Source: Brevibacillus thermoruber 423 (GTDB lineage Bacteria > Bacillota > Bacilli > Brevibacillales > Brevibacillaceae). Taken from it: a stretch of 64,000 nucleotides of DNA. The DNA lies in the NCBI RefSeq assembly GCF_000454065.1, contig NZ_KE695652.1, forward strand, positions 457,291 to 521,290. The letters run 5' to 3'. The notes under the pieces are model-generated. The model saw only the letters and a program-made list of their open reading frames with translations, was not told the DNA's origin and did not search any database. The translations under genes and the position numbers were made by a program. Below, in pieces: positions 43,726-51,377 of the stretch (positions within the stretch are counted from its first letter, which is position 1; each line of letters opens with the position of its first letter).

Positions 43726-44274
43726 GTGGCGGTGATTGAGTTGTCTATACAGACTGAAATCATTAGGCGATTTCTGAACGGTTCGACTATGAATGCAATA
43801 CAGAGAGGTCTCGGAGTTGACCAAAAGACCATCCTTCGAGTCCTGTCTGAAAACGTAGCAACTAGAGAGGTGCTTAAAGATTACTTGGAAAAACACGAGC
43901 GCGGCGAGTTTGTAATGTTCTTTTACAGCAGTAAGCCGGGTAGAAGTAAGCTAAGTCCAGAAAAACAACGTAAGATTAGGCAAATAAGAATATCCGACGA
44001 GGAAATGGAGCGACTTGGTAATCCTTCAACTACACGGATGCGGGAAATGCTTCTGAAATATAGGCAAATTGAAGACTTTCTAAGCTACTTAGACAGAAAT
44101 GGAGTAAACCTTTTTCCGGAAGAGATTTTCCATAGCCGACTAAACCCTAATGATGAATTTTGGAAAGACCACTTTTATGGAAGAAACCACAAAGTTTTGG
44201 AGGAACTCGCTAGAAGTCCGCGCCTGTGGGAACAAGCGGTGTCTAAAATGATCGGGAAGGAGGATTCAGAATGA
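43726..44274 (+). CDS. Unrecognised helix-turn-helix protein, AT-rich gene
   Basis: This protein of up to 182 residues has an N-terminal resolvase- or transposase-like helix-turn-helix (IIRRFLNGSTMNAIQRGLGVDQKTILRVL) and a basic middle (KLSPEKQRKIRQIRISDEEMERLG). The start could be GTG 43726, GTG 43732 or TTG 43741, which has GGCGGTG at good spacing. Base and codon use are visibly more AT-rich than in neighbours, suggesting separate acquisition. It is coupled to the next gene by ATGA. Confidence 0.65.
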   Translation: MAVIELSIQTEIIRRFLNGSTMNAIQRGLGVDQKTILRVLSENVATREVLKDYLEKHERGEFVMFFYSSKPGRSKLSPEKQRKIRQIRISDEEMERLGNPSTTRMREMLLKYRQIEDFLSYLDRNGVNLFPEEIFHSRLNPNDEFWKDHFYGRNHKVLEELARSPRLWEQAVSKMIGKEDSE

Positions 44275-45182
44275 GCTGCGATTTCAAAACGTTGGTTGCC
44301 GCATATCAAGAGCACGGCGACGAGACCGTCATTGAGCGGATATACGACTACCTCGATTCCGACCTGCACATCGAGACAAAGCGCCATGTCGCCGCAGATG
44401 GGACCGTAACCCTGCTGGATGAGTCCGATCCGGCCAAGTATATCGCCTATTCAATCGGCGCGATGATGCACCGAATTTTAAAATCCGGGCGTTATCAACA
44501 CAATCTCGATGAGGAGGACCTCTACTGGTACTCGAAACACTTGCGCGAGTTTGGGTACCCGCCCCTTACTCCGGACGATAACTTCGCGGTTCTGTTCGAC
44601 CATTACGATGAAATCCGGCAGATCATGGATAACAAAGCGTTCCTTGAGATGTTATATTTCGTGGAGCAATATCAGCATTACATGCGGGACCTATCGGCGT
44701 TATCCGCGATGAAACGAAGTGCCCTCGAACGCGCCCTCTCCTCGGTTGACGTTTCGCGCAGCGAACGGGAAATGGTCGCGTACATTAACCGGGTGTTCCG
44801 TACGGAGATACGACGCCAGCAAATGGAGAGAGACGGGGTTGTCCGGTTGCGGACCGAAAATGGGTCGGTCTATGTATCTCCGCGATACGCCGACCCCTGG
44901 CGGATGATCTTTGAAAGTGAAGCTGTCGGGACAGAACGCGAACGCATCCGGGAAAGCCTGACCGCGTCGCAAGCGGACCTTGTTGACCGTATCGACTCGA
45001 TCATTTCGGAGGACCTCCGGAAAGGCGTCCGGTACCTCGCGAAGAACTACCGAGTCGATGAGTACGGCGTTGTCTCGATGAAAAACCGGTACATTGCCGA
45101 GCGGCTCGGAATGGAGGAGTCCAACTTGCGTAAGAGGCTGAAAGCGATCCGCCGGAAGGCAAATTTTAACGGGAAGTCCTAA
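44271..45182 (+). CDS. Second sigma-factor-like phage protein
   Basis: The 303-residue product begins FKTLVAAYQEHGDETVIERIYDY, echoing the protein at 40897. It has a central helical part and a C-terminal helix-turn-helix (VSMKNRYIAERLGMEESNLRKRLKAIRRKA). The fold suggests a diverged sigma or a sigma-like late activator. AAGGAGG precedes the start. The promoter target is unknown. Confidence 0.6.
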   Translation: MSCDFKTLVAAYQEHGDETVIERIYDYLDSDLHIETKRHVAADGTVTLLDESDPAKYIAYSIGAMMHRILKSGRYQHNLDEEDLYWYSKHLREFGYPPLTPDDNFAVLFDHYDEIRQIMDNKAFLEMLYFVEQYQHYMRDLSALSAMKRSALERALSSVDVSRSEREMVAYINRVFRTEIRRQQMERDGVVRLRTENGSVYVSPRYADPWRMIFESEAVGTERERIRESLTASQADLVDRIDSIISEDLRKGVRYLAKNYRVDEYGVVSMKNRYIAERLGMEESNLRKRLKAIRRKANFNGKS

Positions 45183-45193
45183 CCTGAAACATT

Positions 45194-45213
45194 CCCATTT
45201 TTCCCTATAATTT
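45194..45213 (+). promoter_or_regulatory. Promoter-like element matching the one at 38004
   Basis: CCCATTTTTCCCTATAAT ends in a perfect TATAAT about 75 bp before the next start. It lacks TTGACA at -35 and matches 16 of 17 bases with the left-end copy. Confidence 0.5.
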
Positions 45214-45282
45214 AATAATGAAGAACAGTTGGTGCGGTAAAGCGGCCTTGGGCCGTAGATTCAAATCGAAGGAGGAAATTAC

Positions 45283-45771
45283 TTGACAGTTACCGCCGGG
45301 AAAATCAACACGGGCTCCCTCGGATTTTGGTTTGGGCAGTTTGAACGAGGAACCCCGGACAGAACTAAGCTATCCAGCTTCGTGGATAGGTTGATGAAAA
45401 ATAACCTAACCATGAGCGAAAAGGCTTTCTACTCCGAGAGCCTTGTTGGTTACTATGAGCAAGTTACCGGTGACTGCATTAAAGGTACCCCGGAGTTCCA
45501 GAAGCTGTTTGAATGGATACGCGAAGGGTACGATCCTGGTGTTTATGTTTTCTATTCGGATGCGGAGCTACAACGGCTTAGGAAGAAGTACGAGCCGAAA
45601 AGTATCGAGCAGAGGGACGAGGTTCCCGAGAAGTATCGTCTGAATGGGCGAAGGAAGAAGTGCTTTGCCCATGATATAAACTTCGACTACGAGAAGAGGG
45701 AAAAGCCCACAACGCTCGAAGCTCAAAGACTAAACTTCAAGCCACCAAAACCAGGGGAGAACTTCGCCTAA
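45283..45771 (+). CDS. Unrecognised phage protein
   Basis: The TTG at 45283 follows GAAGGAGG, giving 162 residues. The protein is hydrophilic, with aromatic-rich segments (SLGFWFGQFERG, PGVYVFYSDAELQRLRKKYE) and a basic C-terminus. No domain is recognised. It has its own upstream promoter-like element. Confidence 0.65.
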   Translation: MTVTAGKINTGSLGFWFGQFERGTPDRTKLSSFVDRLMKNNLTMSEKAFYSESLVGYYEQVTGDCIKGTPEFQKLFEWIREGYDPGVYVFYSDAELQRLRKKYEPKSIEQRDEVPEKYRLNGRRKKCFAHDINFDYEKREKPTTLEAQRLNFKPPKPGENFA

Positions 45772-45804
45772 GCACTCATTCAAATAAAATTTAGGGGGCT
45801 TTTC

Positions 45805-46170
45805 ATGACGGTAGAAAAGGTCGTTTTCTGTCCTGCCTGTGGCGACGAGCACATCGTTAGCCAAACGGTTGATCCTGCCGGGAACGGCGTCGGCTTTTTC
45901 TGTACGACCCGCCGCGTAATGGTCGAGGTAACGAGCCCGATGTGGAACGGCGTAAACATCGCCCAACTGACCGAGAAGTTCGCGCAGCGGAACGTCAAAA
46001 AAGGAACATTAAGCAGACTGTCCGACGAAAAGTTGTACGGTCTCGCGAAGAAACTGGCGTACTTGTTTTTGGAAACCTCCGAGGTAAAAGACAAGCGCGT
46101 CAACTATTACTTCGCGTTGTACCATACTCACCGCGCCGTCCTCGCGCTAAAAGAGAAAGCGACGGTCTAA
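45805..46170 (+). CDS. Zinc-ribbon phage protein, paralogue A
   Basis: This 121-residue protein starts VEKVVFCPACGDEHIVSQTVD with a later Cys in GFFCTTRR, suggesting a partial zinc ribbon. A C-terminal helical part ends in KRVNYYFALYHTHRAVLALK. It is a clear paralogue of the next gene (shared CxxCG.[ER]HIVS, WNG..., KIAYLFL, [KR].[IV]NY[FY]F). The function is unknown. Confidence 0.72.
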   Translation: MTVEKVVFCPACGDEHIVSQTVDPAGNGVGFFCTTRRVMVEVTSPMWNGVNIAQLTEKFAQRNVKKGTLSRLSDEKLYGLAKKLAYLFLETSEVKDKRVNYYFALYHTHRAVLALKEKATV

Positions 46171-46197
46171 ATCGAAATTAAACGGAGGGACTTCGGA

Positions 46198-46572
46198 ATG
46201 GAAAAGATTGCGCACTGCTTCCACTGCGGAGAACGCCATATCGTAAGCGAAACGATGGACGGCCAGGGCAACGTCGTCGGCCTGTTCTGCAACCGCAAGC
46301 AAGCGATGGTCGTCGTGAAAACTACGCGCTGGAACGGCGAGGACGTGTATGACCGGTTGGAACGGTTCGCGGCCGCCAACGTCGATACGCAGGCCCTCCG
46401 CCGGATCAAGCCGGAAAAGGTCGAGGGGCTCACGCGGAAAATCGCGTACCTCTTCCTCCAGACTGAATACGCGAAGGAACGAAAGATCAATTACTTTTTC
46501 GTCGTCTACCATATGCGTTCGATCATCCGACGCATGAAGGCGAAGGCAGCACGTCAGAGGGCGGAGGTTTAA
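46198..46572 (+). CDS. Zinc-ribbon phage protein, paralogue B
   Basis: This 124-residue protein starts EKIAHCFHCGERHIVSETMD with GLFCNRKQ following, so the Cys spacing is the same as in paralogue A. GGAGGGACTTCGG lies before the ATG. The duplicated pair may form a heteromer or have diverged in target. Confidence 0.72.
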   Translation: MEKIAHCFHCGERHIVSETMDGQGNVVGLFCNRKQAMVVVKTTRWNGEDVYDRLERFAAANVDTQALRRIKPEKVEGLTRKIAYLFLQTEYAKERKINYFFVVYHMRSIIRRMKAKAARQRAEV

Positions 46573-46576
46573 TCCG

Positions 46577-47092
46577 ATGACATACAATCCAAATACAGGC
46601 GCGGAAAAGCGCAAAAAACCGTTCGCGCCGAAAAGTGATTACGTCGAGGTGCCCAACGCGATCCACCGGCTGTACACGCGCATTCCGGGATTCACCGCGG
46701 ACCATGCGCTGATGTACATCGTGCTGATGGATTTTTATAACGTCGAGTATGGTTACGCGTACCCAACGAAATGGGACCTCGCGCACCGGCTGAATTGCGG
46801 CGAGAATAAACCGAGTCAGCTCGCAAAGTTACTGGAAGAATGCGGGCTGATCCGCGTTAAGCCGGGTGGATTCGGGCGAAACGACATCTACTACGTTTAC
46901 GCGCCGATAACGGACGAGGCGGAGTTTTACCGCAGGTTCCCGGAGGCGAAGGCGCGCTATGAGCGGCGCAAGGCGGGATTCCAGAAACGGCGCGCCAACA
47001 GACGGAGTAGGGACGAGGGGAAGACGGAGGCGGGCGACACAGTGATCGGTTATTACACGGACGGCACGCCGTTCACTGCGCGCGATCTATGA
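46577..47092 (+). CDS. Winged-helix phage protein, candidate replication initiator
   Basis: The 171-residue product has an N-terminal winged-helix region (HRLYTRIPGFTADHALMYIV, YAYPTKWDLAHRLNCGENKPSQLAKLLEECGLIRV) of the type found in DnaD/RepA-like phage replication proteins, and a basic C-terminal tail. Two sets of short repeats lie directly downstream. It is the only candidate replication protein seen in this prophage; the assignment is an inference. Confidence 0.6.
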   Translation: MTYNPNTGAEKRKKPFAPKSDYVEVPNAIHRLYTRIPGFTADHALMYIVLMDFYNVEYGYAYPTKWDLAHRLNCGENKPSQLAKLLEECGLIRVKPGGFGRNDIYYVYAPITDEAEFYRRFPEAKARYERRKAGFQKRRANRRSRDEGKTEAGDTVIGYYTDGTPFTARDL

Positions 47093-47406
47093 TGTTACCA
47101 CTAAGGTAGTGGTGATATACCACTGATTCAGTGGTTATATACCACCGGATTAGTGCGGTATATAGATTTACTACTACCTAGATTTACTTTAAAAAGATTT
47201 ACCGATAGCGCATCGCTCGGATACAAGTATCCTCGCTCGCGCCGTCATCATTCTAGTAAAAGATCATGCGCGAAGAATGGTACATGATCATTGAGTGTAT
47301 CTCTGACGCGTAAGTCTTTGAAAGCATATTCGAAGAAGTATATACGATACCGACCGCGCGGCGCGCCCAGCCCGCGCATTTATTTTCCACGAAAGGGGAG
47401 GCAGTC
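47093..47406. repeat. Iteron-like region: three 17-bp dyads and three AGATTTAC repeats
   Basis: ACCACTAAGGTAGTGGT (47097-47113) and ACCACTGATTCAGTGGT (47119-47135) are perfect dyads, and a third imperfect copy starts at 47141; the period is exactly 22 bp. AGATTTAC then recurs at 47164, 47180 and 47195. A GATCATG/CATGATC inverted repeat lies near 47252-47280. No gene is seen in the 314 bp. This may be a replication origin or operator cluster. Confidence 0.65.
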
Positions 47407-47853
47407 ATGGCACGAAGCAAAATCGACTACAGCCGTTTTAGTCAGCAGCAAATCGAGGCCGCGAAGTTGCTGGCAGAACCGTACGAAGATGACGGCACGT
47501 TCAAACGGTTGACTTACGCCGAGATCGCGGAAAGAGTCGGCGTTACCGACCGTACGTTGCGGAACTGGCGACAGGACGACGCGTTTATTCAGCTAGTGAA
47601 CGACTTGGCCGACAAGGCGATGGACGATTTCCTGCCGCGCTTGTACCGTTCATTGAAATACCGGATCGAGGTCGACATGTCTGATAAGGCGATCGAAACA
47701 GCACTCAAGCGAATCGGCAAACTGAAAGACACGTCAGAGGTCACCGCGACAATTAAGGATGAGCGCGAGGACAAGGCGATCGAGTCCGAGATTGAAGCGT
47801 TGAGGCGTGCGTTGGAAGAGGCGAGCGGAAAAATAACACGCGAGGCCGATTAG
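47407..47853 (+). CDS. Terminase small subunit-like protein (phBC6A51 type)
   Basis: This 148-residue protein has an N-terminal helix-turn-helix (LTYAEIAERVGVTDRTLRNWRQDD) and a helical oligomerisation part with a coiled acidic C-terminus. GAAAGGGGAGG lies before the ATG. Similar proteins precede terL in Bacillus phages and recognise pac or cos. Here a reverse-strand recombinase and a structured region separate it from terL. Confidence 0.75.
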   Translation: MARSKIDYSRFSQQQIEAAKLLAEPYEDDGTFKRLTYAEIAERVGVTDRTLRNWRQDDAFIQLVNDLADKAMDDFLPRLYRSLKYRIEVDMSDKAIETALKRIGKLKDTSEVTATIKDEREDKAIESEIEALRRALEEASGKITREAD

Positions 47854-47951
47854 GCGGACATCTAATGAAGGGATTCACGCGATCACGGACGGTCACGTTT
47901 CCCAATTTTTCCGCATAGCCTGCCTTCCGCGCGCCACCCGAAAAACATAGC

Positions 47952-47979
47952 AAAAAGGCGCTCCCATTACGAGAACGCC
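47952..47979 (-). terminator. Terminator overlapping the recombinase 3' end
   Basis: On the reverse strand GGCGTTCTC pairs with GGGAGCGCC (three G-U pairs included) and five T follow. It overlaps the last codons. Confidence 0.75.
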
Positions 47980-48815
47980 CGGTCGATTACCCGTTCGAGT
48001 TCGGCCTCGTTCGGCATCGCGTACCGCCTGGTCACGTTAATGTCCGCGTGGCCTGCGAGCTCCGCCACGGTCGCGATGTCTACGCCTGCGCTGACGAGCT
48101 CACGACAAAACGTGTGGCGCAGTTTGTGCGGATGTACGCCGTATTTCTTGAGCATGTGTTGGATCGTACGGGCTGCGATCCTCTCGCTGTCTTTAAAGTT
48201 ACTAAGGAACAGCGCTTTCTTACTGTCGGTCCTGGTCGCGAGGTACTTCGTAAGGTACAGGCGCGCCTCGGCCGACAACGGAACTGTCCGGGCGATCCCG
48301 CCTTTACCGTCACGCACCGTAACCTTACCGGAGCGCTCGCCGATCACGACGTCACTGCGGTTAAGCGCGCACAACTCGGAAACGCGGAGGCCAGTCAGCA
48401 GTAGCAGGTATGTGATCGCGATGTCCCGCAGGTTGCCGTCGCGTTCGACCTCGCGCAGTAGACGGTTCCGTTCGTTGCGCTCCAGCGATTGAGGCGCGAT
48501 GTTCCGTTTCTTCCGTTGCTCCGGTATGCGGACGTTCTCCACGGCTCCAGGACGGCCGAGAAACCGCGAGAAAACGGAGAGGCAGGCGAATACCTTTCCA
48601 ATAGTTGCCGCGCTCTTACCGGCTTCCTGCAAGTGCTTGACGTACGATTGAACGTCATGACGCGTGAGATCGTCAATGTCTCCGCCTGCTGCCGTGAGCC
48701 AATCCGCGAAAGAGGAGAGGGTCTGACGGTAAGTCTTCGCGGTGTTCTTCGACTTGCCTTTCGCAAGTTGGTCCGCGATAAAGTAGTCGATGACTTCTGC
48801 GCAACTTTTTTTCAT
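47967..48815 (-). CDS. Tyrosine recombinase
   Basis: The 282-residue XerC/D-like recombinase has a SAM-like N-terminal core-binding domain (about 1-90) and catalytic residues Arg144 (TGLRVSEL), Lys171 (RDGKGG), His230 and Arg233 (HKLRHTF), His256 (GHADI) and Tyr265 (VTRRYAM). It is complete and probably active. Its place, opposite to and between terS and terL, about 10 kb from the attachment site, is not normal for a prophage integrase. Confidence 0.93.
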   Translation of the reverse strand: MKKSCAEVIDYFIADQLAKGKSKNTAKTYRQTLSSFADWLTAAGGDIDDLTRHDVQSYVKHLQEAGKSAATIGKVFACLSVFSRFLGRPGAVENVRIPEQRKKRNIAPQSLERNERNRLLREVERDGNLRDIAITYLLLLTGLRVSELCALNRSDVVIGERSGKVTVRDGKGGIARTVPLSAEARLYLTKYLATRTDSKKALFLSNFKDSERIAARTIQHMLKKYGVHPHKLRHTFCRELVSAGVDIATVAELAGHADINVTRRYAMPNEAELERVIDRAFS

Positions 48816-48889
48816 CGTTAATCCGCCCCGTTCCGGTGTTCTTACGGAAATTTTAACCGAAAAATTGCGGAGAAGTCAACTTCTACGAC

Positions 48890-49280
48890 ACTTTTTCGAG
48901 ACCCCACCACGGGGGAGCACCCCCTTCGAGGGGCCCTCGACATGCCTGTAGTAAATACGCAATATGAAAAATACTTCGGGCCTCCGAACAGCGCCGGTCG
49001 GCTACGGCCTTCTTGCGTGATATTACCGTATTTTAGCGGAGCAATCCGCCAGTCACCGGTTTGACCCCGGCTTTCGCGCGGTTGAAGTCGTTAGCTACCG
49101 TCATTGAAACGGTAGAAAACCGCCGCAACTGGATTAAACCGGAGGTCAGCCGACCCGAAAGCGCCGCGCCTCTCGTTATGATGCGGACCAGGGCGCTGGG
49201 AAGCGTCGGCTGGCGTGCGCACTCCGGTATGCTACCGTTCCGGCGCGGATTGCCTACGGGCACCGCGCTTCAAATCCGTA
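48890..49280 (+). ncRNA. Candidate structured RNA: nested long-range dyads
   Basis: The dyads are GCGGA-GCAA-TCCGC (49036-49049, a GNRA loop); GCGGTT (49078-49083)/AACCGC (49118-49123) enclosing CTACCGT/ACGGTAG (49095-49115); and a nested arm of CCGGAG (49139)/CTCCGG (49222), CAGCCGAC (49147)/GTCGGCTG (49205) and AGCGCC (49160)/GGCGCT (49192). GCGCGG (49243)/CCGCGC (49263) follows. An outer pairing between about 48952 and 49035 is possible, and a CCCC/GGGG hairpin is at 48921-48933. No ORF with protein character was found. Confidence 0.5.
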
Positions 49281-49356
49281 TTAGGAGGCGTTCACTATCG
49301 GGACTTGTTCCGTTGATATTGCGAAAGCTCATCGCTCGATCACGCAGCGTTACCGC

Positions 49357-49593
49357 ATGGAAACCGAGGACGGCATCATCGCCTTCATCCGTGACCTTCC
49401 GGTGATTCAGGAGCGAAAGCACGGACCGGATGGCTACGCGATAGCCGACGTCTTGATGGACTTTCGTACGGCGATTGATCGCGCAGACCTAACGGATACA
49501 GAACGGGCGGCATTACGGGAGGGTACCGTTAAGGCCACGGTTCCCCGGAAGATCGCCGCGGTGTTCCACGAATGGAAATACGACGGGGACTAA
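49357..49593 (+). CDS. Small phage protein before terL, unrecognised
   Basis: From ATG 49357 it is 78 residues (EDGIIAFIRDLPVIQERKHG... AVFHEWKYDG). The same frame is open upstream: AGGAGG (49283-49288) lies 8 nt before ATC 49297, and the intervening codons read GTCSVDIAKAHRSITQRYR, which looks like real protein. ATG 49357 itself has no ribosome-binding site. So the true start may be AUC 49297. Confidence 0.6.
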   Translation: METEDGIIAFIRDLPVIQERKHGPDGYAIADVLMDFRTAIDRADLTDTERAALREGTVKATVPRKIAAVFHEWKYDGD

Positions 49594-49683
49594 CGCGATG
49601 CCTAGGCGTTAGTCCTCTTTTTTCGGAGGTGCCCTGCGATAATTGACGTAACCAATCGCGACGAGCGGCGCAAGCGAATTGCG

Positions 49684-51357
49684 TTGTTATCGGAGCGCAT
49701 CAGCCTTTACGAAGCACTCGAAAAGAAATCCGGACTTACTCCGGATCAACGCCGGACATATCTCGATGACCTTCGCGAGGTTGTGAAGTTAAAGCGGATT
49801 GACCGATCCGAACATGACATCTTGTACTTCATGTACGAGTACTTTTCGGACGAGCGGAACCCGGAGAATGATAGCAATCTCATTACCAACGGGACGCCGA
49901 TCGAAGAGGCCCCGGAGTTCCACCGAGAACTCTGCGCGATTCTTAACGTGGTCTCTAACATCGAGCCGACGAAACGGGTCGCATGGGCCGCGCCTCGGGG
50001 ATCGGCAAAGTCGGCGTACCTGTCGAACTGTTTTCCGGTCCATCAAATCGTGTTTAAGAAGCGAAAGTTCATCATCATCATTTCGGAAACCGACGGGATG
50101 GCGCGCAAATTTATCGACTGGATATCGAACCAATTGAAGCATAACCGCAAGTTGCGCGAGGACTTCGGGGAATTGCTCTCGCCGAATAAGCAGCAAAATG
50201 AGCGCGATAACCTGGAGGAGTTCGTCACGAAGACTGGCATTAAAGTACAGTCGGCGTCTATGGGCAAGCAACTTCGCGGCGCACGCCATTTGAACTCGCG
50301 TCCGGACTTGATCCTTATGGATGACTTGGAGTCGTCCAAAAACACGAACACGCCGGAGCTTCGCGAGAAAAACCTCCTCTGGTTCAACTCGGTCGTAATG
50401 CCGATCGGGGACCCCGAGAGGACCGCGTTTATCCTGATGGGTACTGTAGTCCACGCGCAAGGTCTGCTTATGAGCGTCCTCCAGCGGGCGGACTTCGAGT
50501 CTCGCATTTTTCAAGCTATTATTTCGCCGCCGGAGCGCGAAGACCTTTGGGAGCAGTTCGAGACCATTCTTCGCAATCAGGATAACGAAAACAGACTTGA
50601 GGATGCGCTTGCCTTTTATCACGAAAATCAGGCGGAAATGGACAAGGGCGTGAAGGTCCTTTGGCCTCAGCGATTCCCCTACGTTAAGCTCATGCTCGAA
50701 AAGGTTAACATGGGGTCTCGGGCGTTCAACTCCGAGTTCCTTAACCGCGCGATTGACGAGGAGTCTCAAATTTTCAAGCCGGAGACATTCACGTTCTTCG
50801 ATCGAAAAGACCTTTTCGATGAACATGGGCGGGAAAAACCCTTGGAGTACTTCGGATTTTGGGACGTGGCGCTCGGGAAGAACAATCGTTCAGACTTCAA
50901 CGCGATTGTAACGGTCGCGCGCTGTAAGCGGACCGGTATCATCTACGTCGTTGACGTCTGGAACAAGAGGTGTCCGGCGCATGAGGCGCTTCGTGTCGCA
51001 GCCGACAAAATCAAAGAGTACCGTCACAAGGCGTTCGGCGTCGAGTCTGTCGCGGCTCAGTACGAGTTCTCCCGGCAACTAAACGAACTGCTGGCGAAGG
51101 AACGCGTGTATCATACTCGCATTAAAGCAGTGATACCGAGCAATAAAATGCGCAAGGAGCAGCGCATCGAACAGCTTGAGCCGTTGATTGAAAACGGGAC
51201 TATCCGGTTCATGCGACACCATCGTGTACTTCTCCAGCAGTTGGAGGAGTTTCCGAACTCGGAATTTGACGATGCGATTGACGCAACGCAGCAGGCAGTA
51301 GAGCTCTGCATGAAGGGTAGGTCGCGGATGCACTATCGTAAACCGCGCGGATTCTAG
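49684..51357 (+). CDS. terL: Terminase large subunit
   Basis: This is the packaging motor and nuclease. A Walker A-like PRGSAKSAYLSN, Walker B DLILMDDLESSKN and the RNase H-like nuclease acidic residues in FGFWDVALGKNNRSDFNAIV and VVDVWNK are all present. TTG 49684 lacks a ribosome-binding site. GGAGGTG (49625-49631) sits 7 nt before ATA 49639 in the same frame, followed by ATT, giving a 15-codon extension (IDVTNRDERRKRIA). The real start is probably one of those non-standard codons. Confidence 0.94.
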   Translation: MLSERISLYEALEKKSGLTPDQRRTYLDDLREVVKLKRIDRSEHDILYFMYEYFSDERNPENDSNLITNGTPIEEAPEFHRELCAILNVVSNIEPTKRVAWAAPRGSAKSAYLSNCFPVHQIVFKKRKFIIIISETDGMARKFIDWISNQLKHNRKLREDFGELLSPNKQQNERDNLEEFVTKTGIKVQSASMGKQLRGARHLNSRPDLILMDDLESSKNTNTPELREKNLLWFNSVVMPIGDPERTAFILMGTVVHAQGLLMSVLQRADFESRIFQAIISPPEREDLWEQFETILRNQDNENRLEDALAFYHENQAEMDKGVKVLWPQRFPYVKLMLEKVNMGSRAFNSEFLNRAIDEESQIFKPETFTFFDRKDLFDEHGREKPLEYFGFWDVALGKNNRSDFNAIVTVARCKRTGIIYVVDVWNKRCPAHEALRVAADKIKEYRHKAFGVESVAAQYEFSRQLNELLAKERVYHTRIKAVIPSNKMRKEQRIEQLEPLIENGTIRFMRHHRVLLQQLEEFPNSEFDDAIDATQQAVELCMKGRSRMHYRKPRGF

Positions 51358-51377
51358 GTAAGGAGGGACGGCAACGA

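Noticed and set aside
49033..49263. 76-codon reverse-strand frame in the nested-stem region
   Set aside because: No ribosome-binding site and basic low-information composition; the dyads explain the sequence better.
49255..49285. Possible tRNA 3' half (CTTCAAATCC resembles a T-loop)
   Set aside because: No 5-bp T-stem, acceptor stem or anticodon arm can be drawn around it.
48816..49683. Self-splicing intron interrupting a gene before terL
   Set aside because: No split coding sequence is visible on the two sides and I could not identify conserved core elements; kept only as an alternative for the structured region.
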